DNA from: Paralichthys olivaceus
Taxonomy: Eukaryota; Chordata; Actinopteri; Pleuronectiformes; Paralichthyidae
Assembly: GCF_024713975.1 (NCBI RefSeq)
Contig: NC_091100.1
Coordinates: forward strand, 16,190,001 to 16,254,000
Direction: 5' to 3'
DNA: 64,000 nt
Shown here: positions 29,401-38,900 of the stretch, piece by piece
Layout: the number at the start of each line of letters is the position of its first letter
Numbering within the stretch: position 1 is the first letter of the stretch
Notes under the pieces: model-generated
What the model saw: the letters and a program-made list of their open reading frames with translations, nothing else
Database searches by the model: none
What the model was told of the DNA's origin: nothing
Made by a program: the position numbers and the translations under genes

Positions 29401-32400
29401 TGAACAATGTAAACTGACCCGGTGCTACATCAGCTGCACAGAGGGCAGCCACAATGTGTATTGTATCATATCAAATCAGTTTAGAAATGAGCAGAATGAA
29501 AATTACAGGATTAGTGGCCACATCCCTCCCCCGTGTGGTGGTTTATAATTTTATACGCGGATGGTTCGTACTTTTAGTGTTTGACAACATAAAATTATGG
29601 AAATTTGGATCACCTTGTGAGGCGGTTGTATGTATGTATTTTATCTAAGGTAAATTTTTGCCAAGGACCCTCTGCAACAAAACAATGTTAATGAGAGTTG
29701 AATAAACGTTTTGAATGTCTGTGTTATATTTGGATATTTTAGTCAGTTAACCTTTTTATTATTTTTCTAAATCAAATACTGTCACTGAGCATGACTGTAA
29801 TATTAAGCTACACAATAAAGTTGAATTCTATCTTGGAACTTAAATGTAAACTTACACAACAATGCGTCGATTCAGGAACCAGTATTTGCGGTGGTGTCGG
29901 TCATAGCCGACTGGCAGTTGACGAATAAATGGCCTGCTCTTCTGAACCTCCGGGATGCAGTCTGCAACACCAGGTACCTTGTGTGCTACACACACTTCAC
30001 ACTGCCACTCGTCCTCTGGTACTTCCTGCAGTGGTGGTTTCACACACTCCAGATGGTAAACGGCCGAACATGTCTCACAGCACAGCAGGTCACCGAGACG
30101 ATGGCACACTCTGCAGTGGTCATCATAGGCAACCACTCCTTCTGACATGAGTTCCTCCCGGGCAATATTGGTTGCCAGGAACTGGTCCACCAAAAACTGT
30201 AGAACTTTAATTTTGCTGTCCAATGGTTCATATGGGTAATCCTCGCTCTCTTGGGGAGGCAGAATATGCCGGTACTCTGGGTCACTCTCACAGTACGCCC
30301 GCACCACCTCTGGCCATGTCATACCATCCACAAAATACAAAGTGGAGTTAACAGAGTCCTTCACGTCAGCAGGACCAAATGTGGTGTTGGAAGTGTCCTC
30401 TTCTCTGAGAATAGCCTTGAGCAGGGAGATGTGGGTCTCTGCCAGCAGCGTGCACTGCTCCTGGCTGGCCAGTGCTGCACAGAAATCCTCAAAGCGGAAC
30501 GGAGAGAGACGCAGCACTGAGCCAAAGTTGCGGAGGACCTCGTAGACAGCAGATACATTGAGGAGCTGCGATGCAAGGACCAGGAGGTCCTCAGATGATT
30601 TGGGAAGTTCCAAGGGAGGAATGTCCTTTGCCTCAAGGATGGGAGAGCGCGGTGGCATTGCCCGACTCCTTTTCGGGCCTGTAAACAATAGACAGGAAAA
30701 GAGTCAGAGGAGAGGATTTAAAGATGGGAAGCACATAAATAAAGGAAAACAACGAAAAGGACATGTGTCTATAAACCACTTCAAGCAGTGTGCTGCCTGT
30801 CTACACACAACTAACAATAAATGTAAAGTTTATGAGCAGTAAATGTAAGCATTTGAAATACAGATATTTTAAGAGAAAACAAATGTATCTGGAGAATAAA
30901 ATGAGCACTGCTGCTTTAGGTCTCCACAAAACAGCAACTATGAGTGCTATATGAGAATGTGCTATACTTAATGTTTACCATAAACCAATGCAATCCAGTG
31001 CCTGAATGTATTACAATCCCTGATGTCACACTAAACTGTTCCCTCTGATGTTGCAGTACAGTGCCTACAGAAATGCAGGCACTGTGAGGTTAGACCTGGG
31101 GACAATCAGAACAATCTGGGAACAATCTTTCAGCTTACCTGGTGGGACCTGGGGCCAAGCACCCCAAACGGTACCACAAAGAATGTGATAAGCTAAAAGT
31201 TCAAAATCCTGGTTTTATAAAATAAAGGATACAAAAACAATATACAAACTAAATTGAGTGCCGCTCTTTCCAAATACTACATGAGTCTGGTGGAACTGCT
31301 AATTTGGGGGCATCACACACTGGTGCTGATGTGAATGAGGTTATACAGTGTAACATTGTGGACATGACTTAATGAAAGATGGATGAGAACATTCTTGTCC
31401 CAAGACAATAACTGATTTAAAAACTAGCCTCTGTCTCTGCAGGACAAATGTGGATGTTGCAGCATTGGTGCTGTGCTAGTGTATTCCCTCTGGACTGTGT
31501 GTTTGTATACTGTATCCCACCTATGAGCACAGTAATGTTGAACAAGCCTGAATTTGTAGTTGATCTGACTGGTTCAGTGCAGGTCATCTGACCGGAACTC
31601 ACAACCGTGCTCCTGCACCCGGGTAACTTGACCAAACTCGGCTAAAGAGTAAAGAAATATTTCTATAATAATCATGGTATTGACTCACTGATACCATTCA
31701 CTCGTAAAACTAACCTCATATAGTGTTGTGTGTTTCTAACTTTCTCATGAGCTCCCCTCAATCTCACTGATTCTGTAAACTCACTGTAGACTTTAGGAGG
31801 CTGCATTAACTTTTCATGAGGAGACCAAATAAACTAATCCTATAAAATTACAGCCCCACATCCATACAGGTAAATAAGATTTTTTTTTTTACGAATTGGC
31901 AAATTTATTTGCATTAGGGCAAGTTTGATTCTGTGGTTTAGTGATGATGCATGAGTCCAGTGATACTACTACAACAGCATACTGGGGATTAACCTGCGGC
32001 AGTGTGGTATGAATGGGTCAAACAGGGGTAAGAATGGGTCCATTATTTGGCATCAAAGACAGGGGCTTTTATGTGAAAGTGTTGTGTATATGTGCCCATG
32101 ACAGTGAGAGGACCATAATGTCAGCCTGTCAGCATTGATTTTATGAGACCGCACACACAATACTGCCAGGTTCACATGTCTGTAGAAAAACATGTGTGTG
32201 TAATCCCAGATCAACTTCCACCACCAAACCAGGGAGTTATTCAAGGAATACAATCTGCACTTACGTTTTTTCATTTGAACTATTTGTTTCAAAGTAAAAA
32301 CACTAAAGCCTGGGTCCCAACTATTTTTCTAATCCTGTTTAGAATGGCTTCCAGTTGATCGTCCCATCACTCAGAGCGTTACTTCACACCGGACACTGAT

Positions 32401-33756
32401 TTTCATTGCAGACACAGCTTCATTAACAGGACTGGTCATAACTGGGAACGTGATGGATCTAACTTTGCCATCTGATAAACCTAAGAGTGGTTACTATGGC
32501 AACAGTGCACCACGTAATGCTGTAATGAGAAGCTTACAACAAGCGGAAAAAAAGAGCAAAACAAAGGCCTGTCACACTCATGTAGCAGCGTTATGTAGCT
32601 GGAGTCACTTCTGGAATCAAACTGGGAAAAAGATAAGCCTCATTCTATAGATCTTGACTGAATTGGTGACTCTGTGATTAAGTGCTGCAGTTTAGAGAAG
32701 ATCCCTAAGAGCTGTCAAAGTGACACCAGCTAGAGACAATGTTTACTCCGTGTGTTGTGATGGGGCGACGTTTACAGAGTAAACAACACACTCCTTTGCT
32801 TTAGCACAAGTAGAAACACTGAATGAATGGAATGAATGAAAAGTAGTAAAGGCAGTCTGCACGTCTTCCTCAAAAAAATCGTCAAATGCAAAGTGCGTGA
32901 AAAAAGAAAAAAAAGGGAGTCCGGTTAAAAAAAGGCGATAATTCCTCTTAATAAACTGACATCGAAATGTGCTGATCGGACTAAAAGGAGAGAGATGAGC
33001 GCTGGTTGGAGCGTGGATCTGCACGGCGGCGGCCAGCAGAGCACACGGTAAACAAAGGCCTGTTTCTGAGTGCAAGCTCCATTTTGAACAATGCGGCTGG
33101 GTTTCTGTACTGAGCTAAAAATAAAATGCACACTGTGAGTGTTGCAAACGTGCATTGGTGAAGTGCGTGCACTTGCACACGGACGTACCTGGGGTGCTAC
33201 CGAGCGTGCTGTGGCTCCGAAAGCTGCTCTCGGTGCAGTAGCTGGCATCATCATCATCATACGGTAGTTCCTCCAGATAGTCCGACTCGTTTCCCAAGGC
33301 CTCCTCTTCTTCGAGATCCGAAGGGTTGTCGTTCAGGAGTTCGTCTTCCTCCGACCTGTAGCTTATGTTATCGTCCTCCTCGTCGCTGTTGTCGTCGTAG
33401 ACCACCTTGTTTTGAGGCCGCCGCACTCCGCCTCTGTAGCCGCGGCCGCCTCTGGACCCCCTGCCTCTCCCTCTGCCGCCTCTGCTCCGCGATGCCGCGG
33501 CCGCCGCCGTGATGGAGGCTCCAACTTTCCTGCGGCCCCGGGACGAATGAAAGTTCTCTCGGCCGGAGATTTCTGTGTCCACTTCCGCGGAGCCGGTGCC
33601 GCAGACGCTGCCGCCTGCCACCCGGCCCCGACCTCTGCCTCTCCCCCGCCCGCGCATCCCTCTGTTCCTGCCGCCCCGAGAGCCGCGGACTGGCCCGGGT
33701 GAACCCTCCCGCATCACGGCTGCTTGTTTGGGCGGCCTTCCTCTTCTCCCCCTCAT
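1..33756 (-). CDS. bptf: BPTF (NURF301), nucleosome-remodelling factor subunit, 30 coding exons, C-terminus outside window
   Basis: BPTF is the largest subunit of the NURF (ISWI/SNF2L) remodelling complex and reads histone marks in the nucleus. I placed 30 exons on the minus strand by splice consensus and phase; together they give 2585 codons with every junction in frame. Order of parts: arginine/glycine-rich and acidic N-terminus (about 1-189), DDT domain (about 217-276), WHIM-type segment, first PHD finger (about 377-419), a large Ser/Thr-rich middle region, the conserved block around WRYRLQTVKSL, then a Gln-rich region. The start is the ATG at 33756 (MRGRRGRPPKQ), the same N-terminus as known for mammalian BPTF; the frame is open upstream but holds no earlier ATG. 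The last exon in view ends at the window edge within the basic stretch after QVMKFLLDRIDKDE, so the H3K4me3-binding PHD finger and the bromodomain must lie to the left. Human BPTF is about 3046 aa, so roughly 85% is present. One intron uses a GC donor. Confidence 0.97.
955..1235 (+). repeat. R2 repeat, two diverged monomers in tandem
   Basis: Two related units about 143 bases apart start at 974 (gagtccaagtgacgactggt) and 1117 (gaggctaagtgaacacttgt), each continuing into a caatttagaaggatttccctca-type segment. The unit includes gtgaccttgacctttgacct, which I recognise from an element widespread in fish genomes. Related sequence recurs at 13835-14035. Family name not known to me. Confidence 0.55.
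1590..1890 (-). repeat. R1 dispersed repeat, copy 1
   Basis: Contains cacttaatatgtctgatttt, catcaagatccataaatt and attcctggatctgc in the order seen in other R1 copies read in reverse. Lies in a BPTF intron. Confidence 0.5.
2085..2260. repeat. Fragment of a fish interspersed element
   Basis: The segment ataggtgctcagcagggttg agctctgg resembles a widespread vertebrate repeat motif (caaaggtgctctatcgggttgaggtctgg). Identified by remembered similarity only. Confidence 0.4.
8428..10916. other. BPTF intron 21
   Basis: About 2.5 kb with no exon or recognisable element. Short open frames on either strand show no family resemblance. Confidence 0.55.
12190..13585 (-). CDS. bptf: BPTF coding exons 16-19
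   Basis: Exons 13461-13585, 12916-13044, 12502-12652 and 12190-12229. They encode YRLQTVKSLAGVSLMLRLLW, KRRDVGPYGLRSEYCIRKII, the QRKGLRSSALRPKKPEPAKQ block, WVAEEELDLWEIRAFSERVE, and a short Lys/Ala/Gln helix. Two acceptors were possible for exon 16; only ttctag before ATATCGTCTG keeps the frame, because ctgcag 13 bases downstream brings in an immediate stop. Exon 19 is only 40 bases. Confidence 0.95.
13835..14035 (+). repeat. R2 repeat, second copy
   Basis: Shares with the 955-1235 element the order: gaggtcacagtaaccttaga, a catctaaccagttctt segment, gagtctgaatgccagtttga, then gagatatcacatttacgaga. More diverged than the first copy. Confidence 0.45.
15355..15650 (+). repeat. R1 dispersed repeat, copy 2 (most complete)
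   Basis: Reads through agcagatccaggaatctttt, ttcattgatggatctcgatg, aagggactgatatttatgag, ttgcagatccaaataaaaat and ends gttgggctttggtggaggta. It serves as the reference for the other copies. The order and ending match a repeat common in teleosts. Confidence 0.6.
15863..17936 (-). CDS. bptf: BPTF coding exon 15, the giant central exon
   Basis: A 2074-base exon, the largest in the gene, encoding about 691 residues. It begins CSTQEDKASVKVEPTDDS, soon reaching the conserved basic motif KSSKLDGLLERR. The centre is low-complexity Ser/Thr/Asn/Gln sequence of poor conservation, with a Thr-rich run (KSTTTTTTVVSTEM) that resembles the Thr/Val-rich region at the same place in mammalian BPTF. The last 110 or so residues are very conserved (LLKFSRTKKTRSGTALPSYR, KPALDIWPYPSPRPTFGITW). 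The exon ends TGGAG|gtaagc, leaving two bases that join exon 16 to give the Arg of WRYRLQ. Confidence 0.97.
18154..25996 (-). CDS. bptf: BPTF coding exons 3-14
   Basis: Exons, in transcription order: 25945-25996, 25554-25722, 23948-24199, 23138-23317, 22031-22201, 21612-21775, 21138-21317, 20723-20904, 20332-20463, 19541-19670, 18785-18920, 18154-18447. Recognisable conserved blocks are AIWYYSTKVQLADLIDCLDK (WHIM region), a Glu/Lys-rich coiled segment (exon 5), a variable Ser/Pro-rich stretch (exons 6-7), MVTRLRNPDSKLSQLK, YFKLGQEGKYRVYHNQYS, HKFCMTPAGEFKWNGS, ALALAILECAIKPV, and GYGGWSWISKTYVQRFVPRL. Exon 14 is acidic (MMEEEKEEEMD). All junction phases agree. The donor after exon 9 is AG|gcaagt, a GC-AG intron; all others here are GT-AG. 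Confidence 0.94.
27535..27550 (+). repeat. G16 homopolymer
   Basis: Sixteen consecutive G on the plus strand (C on the BPTF sense strand) in BPTF intron 2. Confidence 0.9.
29300..29406 (+). repeat. Interspersed repeat tail with gtaagcagtatag motif and ATGA repeats
   Basis: Reads agctgggattggcttcagcc, ctgtgaccctaacagtgtaa gcagtatag, followed by atgaatgaatgaa. This is the usual tail arrangement of a common fish interspersed repeat ending in short tandem repeats. Confidence 0.5.
29856..30678 (-). CDS. bptf: BPTF coding exon 2: DDT domain and first PHD finger
   Basis: An 823-base exon opening with the PRSPILEAKDIPPLELPKSS linker. The DDT domain (YEVLRNFGSVLRLSPF, protein residues about 217-276) is the ISWI-binding part of this family. 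A WHIM-like segment follows (NSTLYFVDGMTWPEVVRAY). The PHD finger has the full C4HC3 ligand set: Cys378, 381, 390, 393, His398, Cys401, 416, 419. The exon ends after YWFLNRR with donor gtaagt. The acceptor is tttacag at 30679-30684. Conservation with mammalian BPTF is very high across the whole exon. Confidence 0.96.
30679..33188. other. BPTF intron 1
   Basis: About 2.5 kb. No exon, RNA gene or repeat was recognised. Confidence 0.5.
33189..33756 (-). CDS. bptf: BPTF coding exon 1: RG-rich and acidic N-terminus
   Basis: First coding exon, 568 bases, ending phase 1 (AGCACCCCAG then gtacgt). It encodes an AT-hook-like start (GRRGRPPK), two Arg/Gly-rich tracts (RGRGRGRGR and RGGRGRGRGSRGGRG), then an acidic run with DDNSDEEDD and LEEEEAL, and the conserved DDDDASYCTESSFRSHST just before the donor. 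The basic tract then acidic tract followed by the last motif matches vertebrate BPTF. The exon is strongly GC- and CpG-rich, unlike the AT-rich introns, and lies in the promoter CpG island. Confidence 0.95.
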
Positions 33757-34310
33757 TGTGGGAGAGAGTCGCTCCTGTTCCGCTTCAATCTCGGTGCTCG
33801 AACGAGACACGCACACCGGAAAAAATCGGGATAGCAACGAGCCAGTGGGTCCGGCGACGGTTCCCGCTGCGTGCCCACCAAGTCCTGGTCTCACTTCCAG
33901 GGTGGAAAGCTCAAAGTGAACGGCCGGTGTCCCGCTCTGGGTCGCCTGCAGACGCCATTTTTCTTCTTGGCTCTCCCTCCGTTGAAAACACAGCAGGCCT
34001 CAGTCAAGCTACACACGAGTACAGCGCTTGTACCGGAAGTTTAGCGTCTTTTATTCAAAGTAAAAGCAAAAAAACCTATTAAACAAAATGTAAAAACAAT
34101 AAAAAAAACACCGTGTTAAACAGAAAACAAAACAAGTACAACATCAAATTTAATCCATATCATGTCTCTTCACATGGTGAGTTTAATAATTCCAAAACCA
34201 CGTTTGCATTGTAACCAGTTCAACGTAGGAATGCGCGGCTGCTGTAATTTTCTCTAACTTCACACTTAAATGACAGCGTTGGTGCGCGTTCACGTGACTC
34301 GCCATTCTAC
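33757..34310 (-). promoter_or_regulatory. BPTF 5' UTR and promoter CpG island (inferred)
   Basis: CpG-rich sequence continues from exon 1 to about 34050, and a second CpG-rich patch lies at about 34230-34470. A consensus ETS/GABPA site (CCGGAAGT) is at 34033-34040, typical of housekeeping promoters close to the start site. An eight-base palindromic E-box, TCACGTGA, is at 34290-34297. No TATA box was seen. The exact transcription start cannot be fixed from sequence, and an upstream non-coding exon cannot be excluded. Confidence 0.5.
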
Positions 34311-34649
34311 AACCAGCCGTGCCGTGCTAGTTCATAATATTAGTTATCCGTGCTAACGCGGCGGTGTGATCCGTGCTAACCGGTCACAGGCGGGTCAAGT
34401 GCACTGCACCGGAACATCGGTCACTTCAGCCCCGTCGCTCCCGTCGTCACAATAAAGCGAGAAGACAACGATCAGCGTACACGTGCATTATTAGAGGTTA
34501 TAAACTGACGAGCAGCTGAAGCAGGAGCAAAAGTTAACGCTACATGTTTGATCTGGTTTTAAATGGAGTGAATAAACTGAAAACTGCCGCGTGTTACTTC
34601 TTAATCAAATTCTTTTTACGTAGCTTTGAATTTACTCCCTGTAAATAAT

Positions 34650-34760
34650 AGTAATAATATGATAACATCTTTATTTATGTGGTACTTCTCAAATCAAAGT
34701 CACAAAGTGCCTCACAAATAGGACACACAAGTAGAAATGCATAAACATATCATAAAAACA
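34650..34760. repeat. Interspersed repeat fragment of the 'cacttt/acaaagtgc' type
   Basis: The sequence catctttatttatgtggtac followed by cacaaagtgcctcacaaata resembles a common fish element that carries a degenerate ttatttatagagcacttt / acaaagtgctttac pair. Assigned by remembered resemblance only; family not named. Confidence 0.4.
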
Positions 34761-35129
34761 AGTAAGAAGCAGTCATGAATGAATAAATACACAAACATTT
34801 AAGCAAGATCCTCCATTTCTGTATACAAAGTAGAATTGGTTAAAATCATGGAATGCAGTACAATATTTAATTAAAGTTCATGTCATTGTTCAGTTTTTTA
34901 TTACATTGATGAGTGGTCTGTGAAGCACCATCTAACCTCGGTTTTGTTGCTCTAGAAATTAAGCACAAATTACAATATTATTAATGTTATGTGTTGAGAT
35001 AAATTCAAATAGCTAATCATTCATTTTCTTTTGTTAATCTGGTTAATCTGCTATGGCTACAGACAATTCACAAATAGACAATCAGTCTCTCTCTACCAGT
35101 CCTGGATCAATAATTTGATTAATTTTGTA

Positions 35130-35210
35130 TTTTCTTGTGGCCGAGTGGTTACGATGATTACTTGAAAATCTGTTGGGTTTCACTGCACGGGATCAAATCC
35201 TACAATATTT
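35130..35210 (+). pseudogene. tRNA-Ser(UGA)-like pseudogene or tRNA-derived fragment
   Basis: An intact A-box stretch (gtggccgagtggtta), an anticodon loop ACTTGAAAA with anticodon TGA, a long variable arm (gttgggtttcactgc) and a weakened B box (gggatcaaatcc for GGTTCGAATCC) occur in the order and spacing of a vertebrate tRNA-Ser(UGA). The acceptor stem ends (tttcttg and caatatt) do not pair, the B box has two changes in invariant positions, and bases are missing after the D arm, so it is unlikely to be functional. No SINE body follows it. Confidence 0.6.
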
Positions 35211-35940
35211 TTTGTTGGTGATAAAGTAATTGCGTTTCAACATTAATCAGCTATTAAAATAATTGACATAAGCAAATGTTTTTTGCATGTCTAAATTGTA
35301 CAACAAATTGTTCAAGGAGTTGAAGATGTTGTTTCAAGTGTTCAGTACATGATGAAACCGACTCATTGTGTTTTTCACAACCTAATACAGATCATTTACA
35401 AAATTATTTGTTTTATTCACACGTTGTCCGACTATGAGCTTACAGAAATCACAACAGGAACTTCAGCAATTCCAACACTGATCGTTTAATAAAAATAAAG
35501 TCTCACATGGATTGACTGTTTTTTCTTTGTTATACAATTGTATTCAACATATAAGGTTTTCCTGTGGAAACCCAGTAGAGTCCCAGCTGACACACATATC
35601 CAGCTGTGTTAGGAGATACAAAATACAACCATTCAAGTCCTTAAAACCGTAACCATACTGCTGTATGAAGTTGCTTTTGCGTGTATTATAACAAACTGAC
35701 TGTAAAGAAATCATGCAAATGAAGTCATCCAAATGGACACATTCACATTGGCTTACACAAATTTAAAACAGTTCAAATGGAACTGTAAGTTACTTCAACG
35801 TCTTCAGTGGAATTCATGTAACTTGAGTTGTGATGGTGAGCATCTGTGCCAAAAAGCACTTTCTAAAACCAGTCGAGTAATTCAAACAACCCTGAAACCC
35901 CTTCAAGTGAACAGTCGGAAGGAGACGCTCTGCTCGAAGG

Positions 35941-35946
35941 TTTATT
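35941..35946 (-). terminator. Candidate poly(A) signal of NOL11
   Basis: AATAAA on the minus strand, 21 bases past the NOL11 stop codon. This would give a very short 3' UTR; another AATAAA on the same strand lies at 35412-35417, so the used site is uncertain. Confidence 0.4.
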
Positions 35947-35966
35947 AAAAGTATTCTGTACACATT

Positions 35967-38900
35967 CTAAAACAGCTCAATGACTTCAATGGAGTATTGT
36001 CCAATGTCCCTCTTTTCTTTCATCTTGTTGAGCTCCTGGAGGCTGCTCTCGATCTTTCCAAGCTCAGAAACCAGTCTCACCTGAGGACACAAAAAAGAAA
36101 AAATGTTTTAGTTTCTTTCCGACATAACTTTTAAGACATCTACAGAACAGTCAGACAGAACAAATGTAATCAAACCAACATGCCGTCAGTTACCTGTGAC
36201 TTCACAAAGCTGTGGAGGTTCAGCAGTAAGCCTTTGGCCTCTGGAGTCATCACCAGCACAGTGAAATGAGCATCCAACACCAAGCAAACCCAATCCATGA
36301 TCTATAATCAAATGCAAAGAAAAACACAACTGTCATTTTGTTTTTTAACACTGGAAAGTCAGATTGGTCACATAACACAATTAATTTAGGGCTAATATGT
36401 GATCAACAATTTTGTCAAACTGGGAATTTCGCTTTGCTTGTAATTCAGCATGATTCTGTAGATGAATGTCACTTTATCTTATTTACTTTTATTTTATCTT
36501 CTTTCATTTACTGTATTTTCCTCTTGTATCTTTTTGTATTCTGTTATAACACTGTTTTCTTTATGTCCACACTTGTATTGTTTTTGCTTTGGCATGATTG
36601 TAAAGCACTTTGGCTCAAATCCTGTTTTTCAATATGATATTTAAATAAACCTGACTTGATCTGAATATCATGATAGCAGTGTTTTCACATGTTTGTTCCA
36701 TACTAAAAGTTTACAAAAAGTGTTGGGGTCAATAACATGTGATGGAATTTGGCTAATATGATGATACTAGGCACTCAAATGTCTCATGTCTCCAGTGGCT
36801 TGGTTTCTTATAATTTATCTCAGTACAACTCTCCATCTCTTGACATTGGTGTTTGTTCTGTGGCTGAGCTGAATTCAGAAAGTTCAGGTTAAAATAACAA
36901 TTTTTCCTCCACCATATCTGGATTTGCAAATGTGTCAGCTAAATGAGCAAATATACACTTTTCTGCCTCCAGGTAAGTCAGGTAATGTGTCCTCCTGTGA
37001 CCGACACTACCTACATCGATGTGTCAAATATGAACATCCTTATAATATAGGCAGACATTGATACAGACCTGAGGCAGACTTGGTGATCTCAATCCAGGCA
37101 TCATTGGCAAAGCATCCTGGGAATATTTTAGGTAGAGGAACTGCAGATACTGGAGGAAAAGCTGTTTGGATGAGACAGAAAATAAACGGTAAACAAATGT
37201 TTTTTTTTATTAACTATAGTTGGATTGACCAAAAACACTAGAATGGCCTATTAATTGTAATGACCTACATGTATTGTTAGTATCAGTAGTTTAATTTGAA
37301 TAAAAATAGCGGAACAATCCACAATCAGACTCCATGGATAAAGACTGAGGTCTAAAGAGTTTTAAATTGTACATACATTTCATGCCTGAACAACCAAATA
37401 GCATAAACCAATCTGTTACTTACAACAACATGCTGGGAGGAGAGATCTTTTAGGTGTGGGAGAAGGAAAGTGTCGCTGTACGCCGTCTGCAACACCTCAT
37501 TTCTTTGCAGCCTGAGTTAAAGAGCATACTTAAACATTTCTCAGTAATTTTAAATTGACTACTGCAACATTTTGGTTTCTAAGTTTATTTACTACCACAG
37601 TAAATGTGCAGCAACAGAGACAATCTTTAAGGCTACAGCCATAATACTACATTTTCATTTACAAACAGCGTTTTCAAATTAAAATGTCTGGTTGTTTTGT
37701 CTTCGTATCAGTTCTAATTCTCCGTCCATACCAACATGGCATATCATGTGACCACTGGCGTACAGTGGGCGAGTGCATGCCAGAGTAAACTCGAAAGCAT
37801 GCAGTGTACAAACGAATTGCTTGAATATTAGTTTGTTTCCTACGGAGCTAAGCAGTATCATTGTTAAATATAGAACTTAACTGTGCAACAGCTGCCAGCA
37901 ACACTTGTAATTAGTTCTGGTATCTCAGGCTAATGCTGGTTGTTTTCTTCCAGAAGGGAGTCATGTTAAACGAAAAGACCCAATCAGCAAGCCATGGTGA
38001 GCGTTTACTTTATTATTACTAAAAATCAGTTTCTGCCCGTCCAGACTAAAACGCAGGACCAGCAGTGTTTAAGAACTCATTTTTAACATCTCTAAAACTG
38101 CGGAGTAGTGTGTATGAAAGGTGTATCTGTGGTGGGAGTTGATGAGTTTTGAAACTAAATCTCAGTAGAATGGACGTAACTTAAGTTGATTGTGAATAGT
38201 TGACTCATTGGTCAATTGTGATGAGTGCATTGGAAGGATACAGTAGAACAGCCTTGTGTAATCCCACTGGACACATCTGTTCTGTCGGAGTTGAAGTCTT
38301 CTCCTTTTCTTCTGCATTGGTGATGATGGCATCACCTCCTCTGTGGGCATCTGAGTGCTCCACGTCCAAAGAGGTGGGGCGGAAACCGTTCTGCAAGCCG
38401 ACCTGGCCACGCTCCCGAGTTATGAGGGTTTCCATGAAGGAGACACTGTCGGGCTCCAGGCTCCCTTTCTCTGCATCAACGTCTGGCATACTGTTAGACC
38501 AAGGTGGGAGGCATATTGTTCATTTTATATTAAAGAATATTACAACAGCTACACCACTTCGGTTTCACTGTGTGCAGCATATTTCAGCAAAATAAAAATA
38601 AAGTAACATTTGAAGAATTTAAAAAATGTATTACTTTGGTGCCCCCTGTGGTCATATCAAAAGAACACAGGCATAGACAGGATCTCTTGCTTATATCTGA
38701 GGCCTTGTATTAAAAACTATCCCAGATGATGTAATCATCGCACCACATATGTATGTTCAACATATTTATAAGAAATTAGGTTTGACCTGATAAAGGCCTT
38801 GAGACAGGCACAGGTGACAGCTTCAGGGATGTCAGGGAAGAACTGCAAGCAGAGTTGACACAGAAAGTAGTCCTTCCTCTCCAGGGCCAACAGCACAAGG

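Larger units (their letters stand above)
25997..29855. other. BPTF intron 2
   Basis: About 3.9 kb without exons. It contains a 16-base G run (27535-27550) and a repeat tail (29300-29406). The rest is AT-rich with no recognised element. Confidence 0.55.
34311..35940. other. Intergenic spacer between NOL11 3' end and BPTF promoter
   Basis: Mostly AT-rich with no supported gene. It holds a fish interspersed repeat fragment (about 34650-34760, with the motif cacaaagtgcctcacaaa) and a decayed tRNA-Ser-like sequence (35130-35210), described separately. The first 160 bases are CpG-rich and may belong to the BPTF promoter. Confidence 0.6.

Noticed and set aside
33412..34082. Three overlapping plus-strand open frames at the BPTF promoter
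   Set aside because: They are antisense to GC-rich exon 1; proline/alanine-rich shadow translation.
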